The notes under the pieces were generated by a model that saw only the letters and a list, made by a program, of their open reading frames with translations, was not told the origin of the DNA and did no database searches. 64,000 nt of DNA, taken from Cryobacterium sp. PH29-G1 (lineage in GTDB: Bacteria; Actinomycetota; Actinomycetes; Actinomycetales; Microbacteriaceae). The position numbers and the translations under genes were made by a program. Positions 9,372-22,353 of this stretch are shown here, one piece after another; positions within the stretch are counted from its first letter, which is position 1; every line of letters begins with the position of its first letter. The DNA lies in the NCBI RefSeq assembly GCF_030063365.1, contig NZ_JASISY010000005.1, positions 186,001-250,000 on the forward strand, written 5' to 3'.

Positions 9372-10802
9372 ATGACACTCACCACACCCACCGATTCACC
9401 GACTGCCTTCAGCGACGCGCACAATGCCGAGCTCCAGCAGAAGGCCAAGGATCATCTCTGGATGCATTTCTCCCGTCAGTCGGTGATGGAATCCGGCGCC
9501 GGAGTACCCATCATCGTCAAGGGCCAGGGACACCACATCTGGGATTCCCAGGGTAAGAAGTACATCGACGGCCTGAGCGGGCTGTTCACGGTCAACGCCG
9601 GTCACGGCCGCAAGCGCCTCGCCGAGGTCGCCGCGAAGCAGGCTGAGGAACTGGCTTTCTTCCCGATCTGGTCGTACGCCCACCCGAACGCGATCGAACT
9701 CGCCGACCGTCTGGCTTCGTACGCTCCCGGCGATCTGAACCGGGTGTTCTATTCCACCGGCGGCGGCGAAGCTGTCGAAACCGCCTTCAAGCTCGCCAAG
9801 TATTACTGGAAGCTGATGGGGCGTCCGACCAAGCACAAGGTCATCTCGCGCAACGTCGCGTACCACGGCACCCCGCAGGGCGCGCTGGCCATCACCGGTA
9901 TCCCGGCGATGAAAGAAATGTTCGAGCCGGTCACCCCCGGTGGTTTTCGCGTTCCCAACACGAACTTCTACCGGGCCGACGAGATGAGCCCGGGCATGGG
10001 GCTCGGCGACAACCTCGAGGTGTTCGGCCAGTGGGCCGCCAACCGCATCGAAGAGATGATCCAGTTTGAGGGGCCGGAGACCGTCGCTGCTGTGTTCCTG
10101 GAGCCGGTGCAGAACTCCGGCGGCTGCTTCCCGCCGCCCCCCGGATACTTCAAGCGCGTCCGCGAAATCTGCGACAAGTACGACGTGCTCCTGGTCGCGG
10201 ACGAGGTCATCACGGCCTTCGGTCGCATCGGCAACATGTTCGCGTCGACGACGTACGACATCCAGCCCGACATGATCACCTGTGCCAAGGGCATGACGAG
10301 CGGATACTCACCGATCGGTGCGACCATCGTGAGCGACCGCATCTACGAGCCGTTCAAGCACGGCGACACGACCTTCTACCACGGTTACACCTTCGGCGGC
10401 CACCCGGTCTCCTCCGCCGTGGCACTGGCCAACCTCGACATCTTCGAGGAGGAAAAGCTCAACGAGAACGTGCGCGAGAATTCGCCGCTGTTCCGCAAGG
10501 AGCTGGAGAAACTGCTCGACCTGCCGATCGTCGGTGACGTGCGCGGTGCCGGGTACTTCTTCGGCATCGAGCTGGTCAAGGACAAGGGCACCAAGGAGAC
10601 GTTCAACGACGAGGAGTCGGAGCGTCTGCTGCGCGGTTACCTGTCAAAGGCTCTCTATGAGGCCGGACTGTACTGCCGCGCCGATGACCGTGGCGACCCG
10701 GTCATCCAGCTCGCTCCCCCGCTGACCGTCGGCCCGAAGGAATTCGCCGAGATTGGCGAGATTCTGCACGGCGTGCTGTCGGAAGCACCGAAGTACCTGT
10801 AG
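9372..10802 (+). CDS. Class-III PLP-dependent aminotransferase (putrescine/GABA-type)
   Basis: 476 aa, the usual length of omega-aminotransferases. It has an N-terminal aromatic region MHFSRQ, the phosphate-binding YSTGGGEAVETAFKLAKYYW, the Asp pair in LLVADEVITAFGRIG, and the PLP lysine in TCAKGMTSGYSPIGA (about residue 306). It moves an amino group from a terminal amine to pyruvate or 2-oxoglutarate. Closest by eye are putrescine/GABA/beta-alanine-pyruvate transaminases annotated as aspartate aminotransferase family. Co-transcription with an Lrp gene and divergence from an aminobutyraldehyde-type dehydrogenase point to polyamine breakdown. The exact amine is not proved by sequence. Confidence 0.9.
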   Translation: MTLTTPTDSPTAFSDAHNAELQQKAKDHLWMHFSRQSVMESGAGVPIIVKGQGHHIWDSQGKKYIDGLSGLFTVNAGHGRKRLAEVAAKQAEELAFFPIWSYAHPNAIELADRLASYAPGDLNRVFYSTGGGEAVETAFKLAKYYWKLMGRPTKHKVISRNVAYHGTPQGALAITGIPAMKEMFEPVTPGGFRVPNTNFYRADEMSPGMGLGDNLEVFGQWAANRIEEMIQFEGPETVAAVFLEPVQNSGGCFPPPPGYFKRVREICDKYDVLLVADEVITAFGRIGNMFASTTYDIQPDMITCAKGMTSGYSPIGATIVSDRIYEPFKHGDTTFYHGYTFGGHPVSSAVALANLDIFEEEKLNENVRENSPLFRKELEKLLDLPIVGDVRGAGYFFGIELVKDKGTKETFNDEESERLLRGYLSKALYEAGLYCRADDRGDPVIQLAPPLTVGPKEFAEIGEILHGVLSEAPKYL

Positions 10803-10804
10803 GT

Positions 10805-12163
10805 TCACCGGTCGGCTGCGCGCTCGTCGAAGTCCTGATCCAAGTCTTGATCTAAGTCTTGATCAGCCTCATCCTCGAGTGCGTAGCCGACGCTCTGGTA
10901 GTAGTCCTCGTCATCATCGCCGTCGTCATCATCGCCGTCGTCATCATCGCCGTCGTCATCATCGCCGTGGCGATCACCAACGTAACGATCGTCGTCCCGC
11001 GGTACCGCGAAGGCCCACTCGGGTAAGTGCCCCGACTTGAGCAACAGATCCAACAGCGCAGCCATGCTGTACCGCGAGTCGATGGCCAGCGCCTGGTCCA
11101 CGAAGAAACCGGCCACCGAGCCGCTGCCGAGCGCCCAGGACAACCACGCCAGCATGCAGAGCGGCGCAGGGCGAGCCGAACGCGGCGCCAGAGCTACGAC
11201 GGTGCGCAGCAGGGTGATCGCAATGCGGATCCGGTCGACGTCGGGTCTCTCGCTCTGGAGACCGAGCATAATATCGCCGGTGTGCTGCGCGGTGGGGTCA
11301 CCACTGTTGATTTCTTCGGTCACCAGATCATCGAGACTCCGACCGGTTGCGTTCTGCAGCCGAGCGTAGCGCCGGTTGAGTTCGTGGGCGCGCACGCCCT
11401 CTTCGCGCCCGAAGGCGAACTGCACCATAATCTGGTCACGGTTCGGCGGCGACTGCACGAGCACGAGAAGGGCCGCGGCGTCTTCCTCGGTGGGTGGATT
11501 CGACCAGGTCAGCGCCGCTTCGGCGATCGCCACCGGATCGAGTGCAAATTCGAGGTTGGAAAACAACACCGGAGCGTTCTCGGCCCGCACCGTCAGGCGG
11601 TGATATCGACGGTAGACCCGGGCCAGGCGTTCCTTGCTCGCCAGGTCAACGCCGATGGGCTCCGCTCCGTTCTGCAGCGTGCCGAGGGGGTGCCGCGCAC
11701 CGGTCGGTACCGCCTCGTTCACCGGAGAGGCCGCAATGTCGCTGAGCGAACGGCCGCCGGCCGGGCACTGCGGGTCGAGATAGCTGCCCCAGGCATCCGC
11801 TGACACGCAGAGCGAATCACGCAGCAGAAAGCCGCTCAGTTCGAGTCGCCGATTAAGGATGTCCGCGAATTGTGCACACGGCATCCCGCGAGCTTGGCCG
11901 AAAGTATCGTCGGTGTAGATGACGGGAACGACGGCGTCCACGCCGGGAATCTTGCACAGCATTCCGGTGAGCGTGGTCGCAATGCGCTTATAGGTTTTGG
12001 ACGGTGCGCCCTGCTCCGGCAGATTGAACCGCAGCGCACCACAGGTGCGGTTGCCGCGAAAGGCGACGAGAACGGCGCTGGTCTCGGGAATAAAACCGAG
12101 CAGTTGGGGAACGAGTGCCAGAAAGTCCTGTGCCTTCTGGGCTTTGACAATGGTGGGATGCAT
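10805..12163 (-). CDS. DUF4192 domain protein with Asp-rich C-terminal repeats
   Basis: 452 aa from the ATG at 12163; an in-frame GTG at 12196 would add 11 residues. The N-terminal two thirds match the actinobacterial DUF4192 family (HPTIVKAQKAQDFLALVPQL, later CMLAWLSWALGSGSVAGFFV and YSMAALLDLLL). The family has no established function. The last ~70 residues are an acidic tail built from GDDDD units followed by DQDLDQDLDQD, encoded by tandem DNA repeats. It is convergent with the aminotransferase gene, whose stop is two bases away, and lies between unrelated units. The tail suggests a flexible, strongly negative C-terminus. Confidence 0.85.
   Translation of the reverse strand: MHPTIVKAQKAQDFLALVPQLLGFIPETSAVLVAFRGNRTCGALRFNLPEQGAPSKTYKRIATTLTGMLCKIPGVDAVVPVIYTDDTFGQARGMPCAQFADILNRRLELSGFLLRDSLCVSADAWGSYLDPQCPAGGRSLSDIAASPVNEAVPTGARHPLGTLQNGAEPIGVDLASKERLARVYRRYHRLTVRAENAPVLFSNLEFALDPVAIAEAALTWSNPPTEEDAAALLVLVQSPPNRDQIMVQFAFGREEGVRAHELNRRYARLQNATGRSLDDLVTEEINSGDPTAQHTGDIMLGLQSERPDVDRIRIAITLLRTVVALAPRSARPAPLCMLAWLSWALGSGSVAGFFVDQALAIDSRYSMAALLDLLLKSGHLPEWAFAVPRDDDRYVGDRHGDDDDGDDDDGDDDDGDDDEDYYQSVGYALEDEADQDLDQDLDQDFDERAADR
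10831..10970 (-). repeat. Two in-frame tandem repeat arrays in the DUF4192 gene tail
   Basis: 10911-10970 holds four 15-bp units (TCATCATCGCCGTCG, the last with one change) that encode GDDDD pentapeptides. 10831-10866 holds three diverged 12-bp units around AGTCTTGATCTA that encode DLDQ-type tetrapeptides. Both unit lengths are multiples of three. Confidence 0.92.
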
Positions 12164-12253
12164 GCCGCCACTGTGCCCGTGGCGCCGACGGCCCACGCTG
12201 CCCGGCGTGAATCTGGGGACGATTGGGGCTGGCGAACGCCTGTGGAGGTGCCG

Positions 12254-14218
12254 CTATACCTCGTCGGCGACCGGCGCCGCGAACTGCGCCGCGTACAACG
12301 CCTGGTACGCACCGTTTGCAGCCAGCAGCTGCACGTGGTTGCCCTGCTCCACGATACGACCCGACTCCATCACGAGAATCAGGTCGGCATCCCGAATCGT
12401 CGACAGCCGGTGAGCGATGACAAAGCTCGTGCGTTCGGCGCGTAAGGCGCTCATCGCCTTCTGCACGAGCACCTCCGTGCGGGTGTCGACCGAGCTGGTC
12501 GCCTCGTCGAGGATGAGTACGCTCGGCTTCGCCAGGAACGCCCGGGCAATCGTGAGCAACTGCATCTCACCGGCGCTCACGTTGCTGCCCTGGTCGTCGA
12601 GCACGGTGTCGTAGCCCTCGGGCAGGGAATGCACGAAACGGTCGACATAGGTGGCCTTGGCAGCAGCGAGGATCTCCGCCTCCGTCGCATCCGGTCGCCC
12701 GTACGCGATGTTGTCGCGGATCGTGCCGCCGAACAGCCAGGTGTCCTGCAACACCATACCCATGCGGCGGCGCAGGTCGTGCCGGGTCATGGCCGCCACG
12801 TCGACGCCGTCGAGCAGGATACGCCCGGAGTCTATGTCGTAGAACCGCATCATGAGGTTGACCAGGGTCGTCTTGCCTGCCCCGGTCGGCCCGACAATGG
12901 CGATGGTCTGCCCCGGCTCGGCGACGAGACTCAGATCCTCGATCAGTGGCTTGTCTTCGCTGTAGCGGAACGACACGTTTTCGAAGACCAGGCGGCCGTG
13001 CACCTCGGTCGGTGTCTCGGCCGGCTGGGGGTCTTCGCTTTGTTCATCGGCATCGAGCAGGTCAAACACGCGTTCAGCGGATGCGACACCGGACTGCAGC
13101 AGGTTAGCCATCGACCCGAGCTGCGCGAGCGGCTGGGTGAATTGACGGGAGTATTGGATGAACGCCTGCACGTCACCGAGTTGCATGGCGCCGGAGGCTA
13201 CTTGCAAACCACCGACCACCGCGATGGCGACGTAGACGAGGTTGCCGATGAACGTCATCGCGGGCATGATCATGCCGCTGACGAACTGCGCGCCGAAACT
13301 GGCTTCGTACAATTCGTCGTTCTTGAGCTTGAACCGGGCATCGACCTCCTTCTGTCGGCCGAATACCTTGACCAGAGCGTGACCGGTGAAGGTCTCCTCG
13401 ATCTGCCCGTTCAAATCGCCGGTGTTCGCCCACTGAGCCACGAACAGCTTCTGGGAACGTTTGGCGATCACCGCGGTGATCACCAGGGTGAGCGGCACCG
13501 TGACCAGCGCGATCAGGGCCAGCAGCGGCGAGAGGATGAGCATCATCACGATCACCCCGATAACCGTGAGCAGGCTGGTCACCACCTGACTCAGCGATTG
13601 CTGCAGGCTTTGCGAGATGTTATCGACATCGTTGGTCACGCGGCTGAGCAGCTCACCACGCGGTTTCTTGTCGAAGTAGCTCAACGGGAGACGATTGATT
13701 TTCGCCTCGATCTCCTCACGCAGCCGGTAGATCGTGCGCTGCACGACGCCGTTGAGCACGTACGCCTGCATCCAGCTGAACACGCTGGAGAGTACGTAGA
13801 GTGCGAGCGCCCAAAACAGCACGGTGGAGAGCATGGCAAAGTCAATGCCGAGGCCCGGCGTGAGCGTCATTCCGCTGAGCATGTCGGCCTGGGTGGTTTC
13901 GCCCGCCGCTCGCAGCCCGGCAATAACTTCTTCCTGGCTGCTGCCATTCGGCAGCGATTTGGACACGATACCGGAGAAGATGAGGTTGGTGCCCTCACCG
14001 AGCAGGCGCGGGCCGAGCACGGAAAACGTCACGCTGATCACGGCAAGGGCGAACACCAGCACCAGCCAGAGTCGTTCCGGGCGCAGTTTACCGAGCAGTC
14101 GTTTACCCGAGGCGGAGAAGTTGAGGGATTTCTCGGCCGGCAGGCTCATCCCGCCGAAGGGACCTCCGCCACGCTGTGGCCGGGGCGCCGGCTTGTCGTC
14201 GGCGTGGGTCTCGCTCAT
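12254..14218 (-). CDS. ABC exporter half-transporter (heterodimer partner with consensus Walker B)
   Basis: 654 aa: an N-terminal tail with a PRPQRGGGPFGG stretch, six transmembrane helices (about residues 55-360) and a C-terminal ATPase domain with Walker A GPTGAGKTTL (about 445), Walker B LILDEATSS with the catalytic Glu, and a switch His in IAHRLST. The signature motif is NVSAGEMQ instead of LSGGQ. This complements the partner gene, which keeps a good signature but has Asp in place of the catalytic Glu. That asymmetry is typical of heterodimeric type IV exporters such as TM287/288 and BmrCD. The start overlaps the partner stop by four bases (14215-14218). The substrate is unknown; lipids, peptides or drugs are possible. 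Confidence 0.92.
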   Translation of the reverse strand: MSETHADDKPAPRPQRGGGPFGGMSLPAEKSLNFSASGKRLLGKLRPERLWLVLVFALAVISVTFSVLGPRLLGEGTNLIFSGIVSKSLPNGSSQEEVIAGLRAAGETTQADMLSGMTLTPGLGIDFAMLSTVLFWALALYVLSSVFSWMQAYVLNGVVQRTIYRLREEIEAKINRLPLSYFDKKPRGELLSRVTNDVDNISQSLQQSLSQVVTSLLTVIGVIVMMLILSPLLALIALVTVPLTLVITAVIAKRSQKLFVAQWANTGDLNGQIEETFTGHALVKVFGRQKEVDARFKLKNDELYEASFGAQFVSGMIMPAMTFIGNLVYVAIAVVGGLQVASGAMQLGDVQAFIQYSRQFTQPLAQLGSMANLLQSGVASAERVFDLLDADEQSEDPQPAETPTEVHGRLVFENVSFRYSEDKPLIEDLSLVAEPGQTIAIVGPTGAGKTTLVNLMMRFYDIDSGRILLDGVDVAAMTRHDLRRRMGMVLQDTWLFGGTIRDNIAYGRPDATEAEILAAAKATYVDRFVHSLPEGYDTVLDDQGSNVSAGEMQLLTIARAFLAKPSVLILDEATSSVDTRTEVLVQKAMSALRAERTSFVIAHRLSTIRDADLILVMESGRIVEQGNHVQLLAANGAYQALYAAQFAAPVADEV

Positions 14219-15948
14219 GCTGCTTCCTCCGCGGTGAGCTGGGACGACACGATCTCCTGGTAAGTGGTGTTGGACTCGAGCAGGTGACTGTGGGTTCCCC
14301 GACCGACGATGCGGCCGTCTTCGATGACCAGAATCTGGTCGGCGTCGATGATGCTCGACACTCGCTGGGCAACGATCACCAGGGTGGCGCCGTCGGTGCT
14401 CTGTTTGAGGGCGAGGCGCAGCCGGGCATCCGTGGCGAGGTCAAGCGCCGAGAACGAGTCGTCGAAAATGTACAGTTCGGGCCGTTTCACGAGGGCACGG
14501 GCGATCGCGAGACGTTGACGCTGACCGCCCGACACGTTGGTGCCGCCCTGAGAGATCGGTGCGTCAAGGCCGCCGTCCATTTCCGTGACGAACTCTCGAG
14601 CCTGGGCAATGGTGAGTGCCCGCCAGAGTTCATCATCCGTCGCATCCGGTTTGCCGTAGAGCAGGTTGCTACGCACGGTTCCGGAGAACAGGTACGGTTT
14701 TTGCGGAATGAGACCGATCCGGCCCCACAGCAGGTCAGGGTTGAGGTCGCGCACGTTGACGCCGTCCACGAGCACGGAACCGCTCGTGGCATCGAACAGA
14801 CGCGGCAGCAGATTCACCAGGGTGCTTTTGCCACTGCCGGTGCTGCCGATGATCGCCGTTGTTTCACCGTGACGGGCGATGAAACTCACGTTCCGCAGCA
14901 CCGGCTGCTCGGCGCCGGGGTAGGCAAAGCCCACATCGAGCAGTTCGAGTTCGCCGTGACCGATCGTGTCATTCACCGGGTTCTTCGGCAGCACAACGCT
15001 CGACTCGGTGGCGAGTACCTCGCCGATGCGATCGGCCGAGACGGCGGCGCGCGGAATCATGACGGCCATGAACGTGGCCATCATCACGGCCATCAGAATC
15101 TGCATGAGATAGCTCAGAAAGGCGATGAGGGTACCAACCTGCATTGAGCCGTCTTCGATGCGGAACGCGCCGAACCAGATCACGGCGACGCTGGACACGT
15201 TGAGCACGAGCATGACGATGGGGAACATCAGCGCCATCAGACGGCCGGAGCCGAGAGCAACGTCGGTTACGTCCTGGTTGGCCTTGGCGAACCGCGCGAT
15301 CTCCACGTCTTCGCGTACGAATGCCCGCACGACACGGATGCCGGTGAGTTGTTCCCGCAGCACCCGGTTGACCGTGTCGATGCGCGTCTGCATCTTGCGA
15401 AAGAGTGGCACCATCTTCACCACGATAAAACCGACCGCGATCAGCAGAATCGGCACGCTCACCGCGATCAGCCAAGACAGCTGCACATCCTGTCGGATTG
15501 CCATGATCACTCCGCCGATGCTGAGGATCGGCGCTGACACCAACAGAGTGCAGGTGGTCAGCACCAGCATCTGTACCTGCTGCACGTCATTGGTGGATCG
15601 AGTGATGAGGGACGGCGCCCCGAAGCGGGTGACCTCTTGTTCGGAGAATTCGCCGACCCGGCTGAAGACGGCACCGCGCAGGTCGCGACCGACCTTCATC
15701 GCGACTTTGGCGCCGAAGTACACGGCCACAATCGCGCAAATGATCTGGGCGAGGGTGATCAGCAACATGATGCCACCGACTCGCAGAATGTAGCCCGTAT
15801 CGCCCGTGGCCACTCCCTTATCGATGATGTCGGCGTTGAGGGTGGGCAGAAAAAGCGAGGCGATCGATTGGGCCAGCTGAAAGACAACCACTCCCAGGAG
15901 TAACGGCCAGTAGGGACGAAGGTAACGCACGAGCAAGGACCACAGCAC
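14215..15948 (-). CDS. ABC exporter half-transporter (heterodimer partner with degenerate catalytic Glu)
   Basis: 577 aa from a GTG at 15948 with TAGGAGAT upstream. Six transmembrane helices (about residues 10-310) precede an ATPase domain with Walker A GSTGSGKSTL, signature NVSGGQRQRL and Walker B LYIFDDSFSALD, where Asp replaces the catalytic Glu, so this half contributes the degenerate site of the pair. The switch His position is Gln (VAQRVSS), again typical of the degenerate half. It is translated first, with the 654-aa partner overlapping by four bases. The two proteins should form one exporter in the cell membrane. No regulator gene is adjacent. Confidence 0.92.
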   Translation of the reverse strand: MLWSLLVRYLRPYWPLLLGVVVFQLAQSIASLFLPTLNADIIDKGVATGDTGYILRVGGIMLLITLAQIICAIVAVYFGAKVAMKVGRDLRGAVFSRVGEFSEQEVTRFGAPSLITRSTNDVQQVQMLVLTTCTLLVSAPILSIGGVIMAIRQDVQLSWLIAVSVPILLIAVGFIVVKMVPLFRKMQTRIDTVNRVLREQLTGIRVVRAFVREDVEIARFAKANQDVTDVALGSGRLMALMFPIVMLVLNVSSVAVIWFGAFRIEDGSMQVGTLIAFLSYLMQILMAVMMATFMAVMIPRAAVSADRIGEVLATESSVVLPKNPVNDTIGHGELELLDVGFAYPGAEQPVLRNVSFIARHGETTAIIGSTGSGKSTLVNLLPRLFDATSGSVLVDGVNVRDLNPDLLWGRIGLIPQKPYLFSGTVRSNLLYGKPDATDDELWRALTIAQAREFVTEMDGGLDAPISQGGTNVSGGQRQRLAIARALVKRPELYIFDDSFSALDLATDARLRLALKQSTDGATLVIVAQRVSSIIDADQILVIEDGRIVGRGTHSHLLESNTTYQEIVSSQLTAEEAA

Positions 15949-16103
15949 GAAGATCTCCTAGTAGCAGTGGATGTCCTGCCCGGCCGGATGGGTCAGCACA
16001 GTTACCACTGATGCAATAGTGCACTCTTTCCGGGGCCTCGTCGACCGAAAGGTCAGGTCTGTGCCCGTTGCGCCCCTGCAGGCGTGAACTTCACATCGAG
16101 TTC

Positions 16104-17066
16104 TCAGGCGAAGAGGTTCGATATGTAGTCGACGTCTTCCGTGGTCGGCTGCCAGGACGAAGCCGCCGTCGCGTTCTGACTGATCTGTTCCGGTTTGGTG
16201 GCACCGGCGATGACGCTGGTCAGGCCCGGCTGAGCCAGGAGCCAGGCGAAAGTCGCCGCGAGCATTGTCACGTCGCGCTCATCACACCAGGCCTGGTACT
16301 GCTCGATCACGTCCCACGGAGCATCGTCGACGAGGTGTCGCCGAATCATCATGATCCGACTGTCGGCCGGGCCCCCCGCGCGGGAGAACTTTCCGGTGAA
16401 CAAACCGTTGTAGAGCGGGAAGAACGGTAGAAAGCCCAGGCCGAAGGCGTTCACGGCCGGCAGCACCTCGTCTTCGACGTCGCGCACCAGCAGGCTGTAT
16501 TCGTTCTGACTGGAGATAAACCGGGGATGTCCGTTCATTCGGGCGGTGAAATCGGCTTCGGCGATCTGCCACCCGGCCAGGTTGGAGTGACCGATGTAGC
16601 GAATTTTTCCCTCGGTGATGAGGTCATCAAGCGTCGCGAGGGTCTCCTCGATCGGTGTCGCCGGGTCGGGAACGTGCAGCTGATACAGGTCAATCCAATC
16701 GGTTTGCAGCCGTCTGAGCGAAGCTTCGACAGCCAGACGGATGTACCGGCGCGAGCCGCGTGCGTTCCAATCCGGCCCGTTCAACCCGCCCATGTCCATC
16801 CCAAACTTGGTGGCGAGCACGATCTGATCGCGTTTGCCGCGCAGGGAGTGCCCCATCAGCGTTTCGCTGAGTCCGCGCTCCGCGCCGTAAATATCGGCGG
16901 TGTCGAACAGTGTCACGCCCGCGTCGATGGCCGCGTCGATAACGGCCGTCGTGCCATCCTGACTTTCCGTCACGGTTCCGGTCCGGCCGAAATTATTGCA
17001 CCCGAGTCCGATCGTTGAGACGGTCAGTCCAGAGGAGCCAAGTCTGCGATATTCGATCTGAGCCAT
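16104..17066 (-). CDS. Aldo/keto reductase
   Basis: 320 aa from the ATG at 17066. TATTGT ends six bases before this ATG, so a leaderless transcript is likely, and the start YRRLGSSGLTVSTIGLGCN is the normal family N-terminus. The catalytic tetrad positions are visible: FDTADIYG with Asp and Tyr, KFGMDMGG with Lys, and a His in LYQLHVPDP. NADPH-binding residues lie near VIAGATKPEQI. The length and pattern match the AKR11/AKR12-like YghZ-YajO group of bacterial reductases that act on varied carbonyls; the substrate is unknown. The gene diverges from ogt at 17204. Confidence 0.93.
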   Translation of the reverse strand: MAQIEYRRLGSSGLTVSTIGLGCNNFGRTGTVTESQDGTTAVIDAAIDAGVTLFDTADIYGAERGLSETLMGHSLRGKRDQIVLATKFGMDMGGLNGPDWNARGSRRYIRLAVEASLRRLQTDWIDLYQLHVPDPATPIEETLATLDDLITEGKIRYIGHSNLAGWQIAEADFTARMNGHPRFISSQNEYSLLVRDVEDEVLPAVNAFGLGFLPFFPLYNGLFTGKFSRAGGPADSRIMMIRRHLVDDAPWDVIEQYQAWCDERDVTMLAATFAWLLAQPGLTSVIAGATKPEQISQNATAASSWQPTTEDVDYISNLFA

Positions 17067-17191
17067 GCTTACACAATAGAGGGACGGCATCCTTTTCGGT
17101 TGCGCCGAACACCATCTCCTGCACAGATTCGGGTGTACCCGTGCTACCCACCGATGTCCGAAACCCGCGAGGTCGAACCGGAGCCGGCGGC

Positions 17192-17197
17192 TACAGT
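17192..17197 (+). promoter_or_regulatory. -10 box of ogt (leaderless)
   Basis: TACAGT ends six bases before the ATG at 17204 and matches the actinobacterial TANNNT -10 motif at leaderless spacing. No clear -35 was seen. It supports the choice of 17204 over the longer upstream frame. Confidence 0.5.
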
Positions 17198-17203
17198 CGA
17201 ATC

Positions 17204-17716
17204 ATGGACAGCATCCCGTCACCACAACAGAACTACGCGCTTCTTCGCCTGGCCAGTCCCATTGGGCGCCTTGAGCTTACGGCCGATGATCAGGGCATTG
17301 TTTCGCTCGCCATTGAAACTGGCGGGCATCTTCCGTTGGAGACCACCCCGGAGTCTCCCTCCCCCGTGCTGCTGCGGGCAGCAGAACAGCTCGATGAATA
17401 TTTCGCCGGAACCCGACATTTCTTCGATCTGCCCGTGCATCTGATTCGCGGCACCGAATTTCAACGCAGCGTCTGGGCACGACTGGCGACCATCCACTAC
17501 GGTGACGTTATTTCCTATGGAGCCCTCGGCAACGACATCGGCCGCGCCGGTTCCGGCCGCGCCATCGGCGGGGCGGTCGGCGCCAACCCGATACCGATCA
17601 TCATCGGGTGTCACCGGGTCCTAGCGACGAGCGGTCAGATCACCGGCTACAGCGCCGGACAAGGAATCCCGACCAAGGCGTGGCTGCTCGATCATGAAGG
17701 CATCGTCCACCGCTAG
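17204..17716 (+). CDS. ogt: Methylated-DNA-protein-cysteine methyltransferase (Ogt/Ada type)
   Basis: 170 aa, normal length for Ogt. The N-terminal ribonuclease-like domain is followed by the active domain with FQRSVWARLATIHYGDVISYGAL, the Arg-finger helix GSGRAIGGAVGANPIPI and the acceptor cysteine in IIIGCHRV. It removes alkyl groups from O6-alkylguanine in one irreversible transfer. The usual motif is PCHRV; here Gly replaces the Pro before the acceptor Cys (GGG TGT CAC CGG), which is unusual, though Cys, His and Arg are kept. A TACAGT box six bases before the ATG supports this start. It is convergent with mdh. Confidence 0.9.
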   Translation: MDSIPSPQQNYALLRLASPIGRLELTADDQGIVSLAIETGGHLPLETTPESPSPVLLRAAEQLDEYFAGTRHFFDLPVHLIRGTEFQRSVWARLATIHYGDVISYGALGNDIGRAGSGRAIGGAVGANPIPIIIGCHRVLATSGQITGYSAGQGIPTKAWLLDHEGIVHR

Positions 17717-17743
17717 TTTCGTGGATAGCCGCACCCAGCCGCG

Positions 17744-19617
<1,874 letters not shown>

Positions 19618-19629
19618 GGGTGCTGCGGG

Positions 19630-19899
19630 CTAGGAATTGACGAGTTCAGCCTTGCGTGCAACAACGGTGACCATGTCGTTGTCGACCGACAGAAAACCAT
19701 CTTCCGCGCGTGCGATAATCTTCGATCCGTCAGCCAGGGTGAGACGAACGTCGCCCACGGCGAGGATCGCCAACATCGGCTCGTGACCGGCAAGAATACC
19801 GATCTCGCCCTCGACGGTTTTGGCTACAACCATCGTCGCCTCGCCGGTCCAGACCTGGTGGTCGGCCGACACAACGCTGACAGACAGCGACTTTGCCAT
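19630..19899 (-). CDS. atpC: ATP synthase F1 epsilon subunit
   Basis: 89 aa from the ATG at 19899, with GGAGAA upstream. The short form holds only the N-terminal beta-sandwich (LSVSVVSADHQVWTGEATMV, GEIGILAGHEPMLAIL, FLSVDNDMVTVVA). The C-terminal helical hairpin that inhibits ATP hydrolysis in E. coli is missing, as in several actinobacteria. The protein belongs to the central stalk. It follows atpD by two bases and ends the atp operon proper. Confidence 0.95.
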   Translation of the reverse strand: MAKSLSVSVVSADHQVWTGEATMVVAKTVEGEIGILAGHEPMLAILAVGDVRLTLADGSKIIARAEDGFLSVDNDMVTVVARKAELVNS

Positions 19900-19901
19900 G
19901 C

Positions 19902-22287
<2,386 letters not shown>

Positions 22288-22353
22288 GTGTCTGCTTCCT
22301 TGTCTTTCAGTTTGGTGTCGTCGGTCTTACTGCGTCGTCAGAATCGGCGAGGA

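Noticed and set aside
12629-14263. 544-codon open frame on the plus strand
   Set aside because: It is antisense to the ABC exporter gene, is rich in His/Arg/Gln like other high-GC shadow frames, and shows no family motif.
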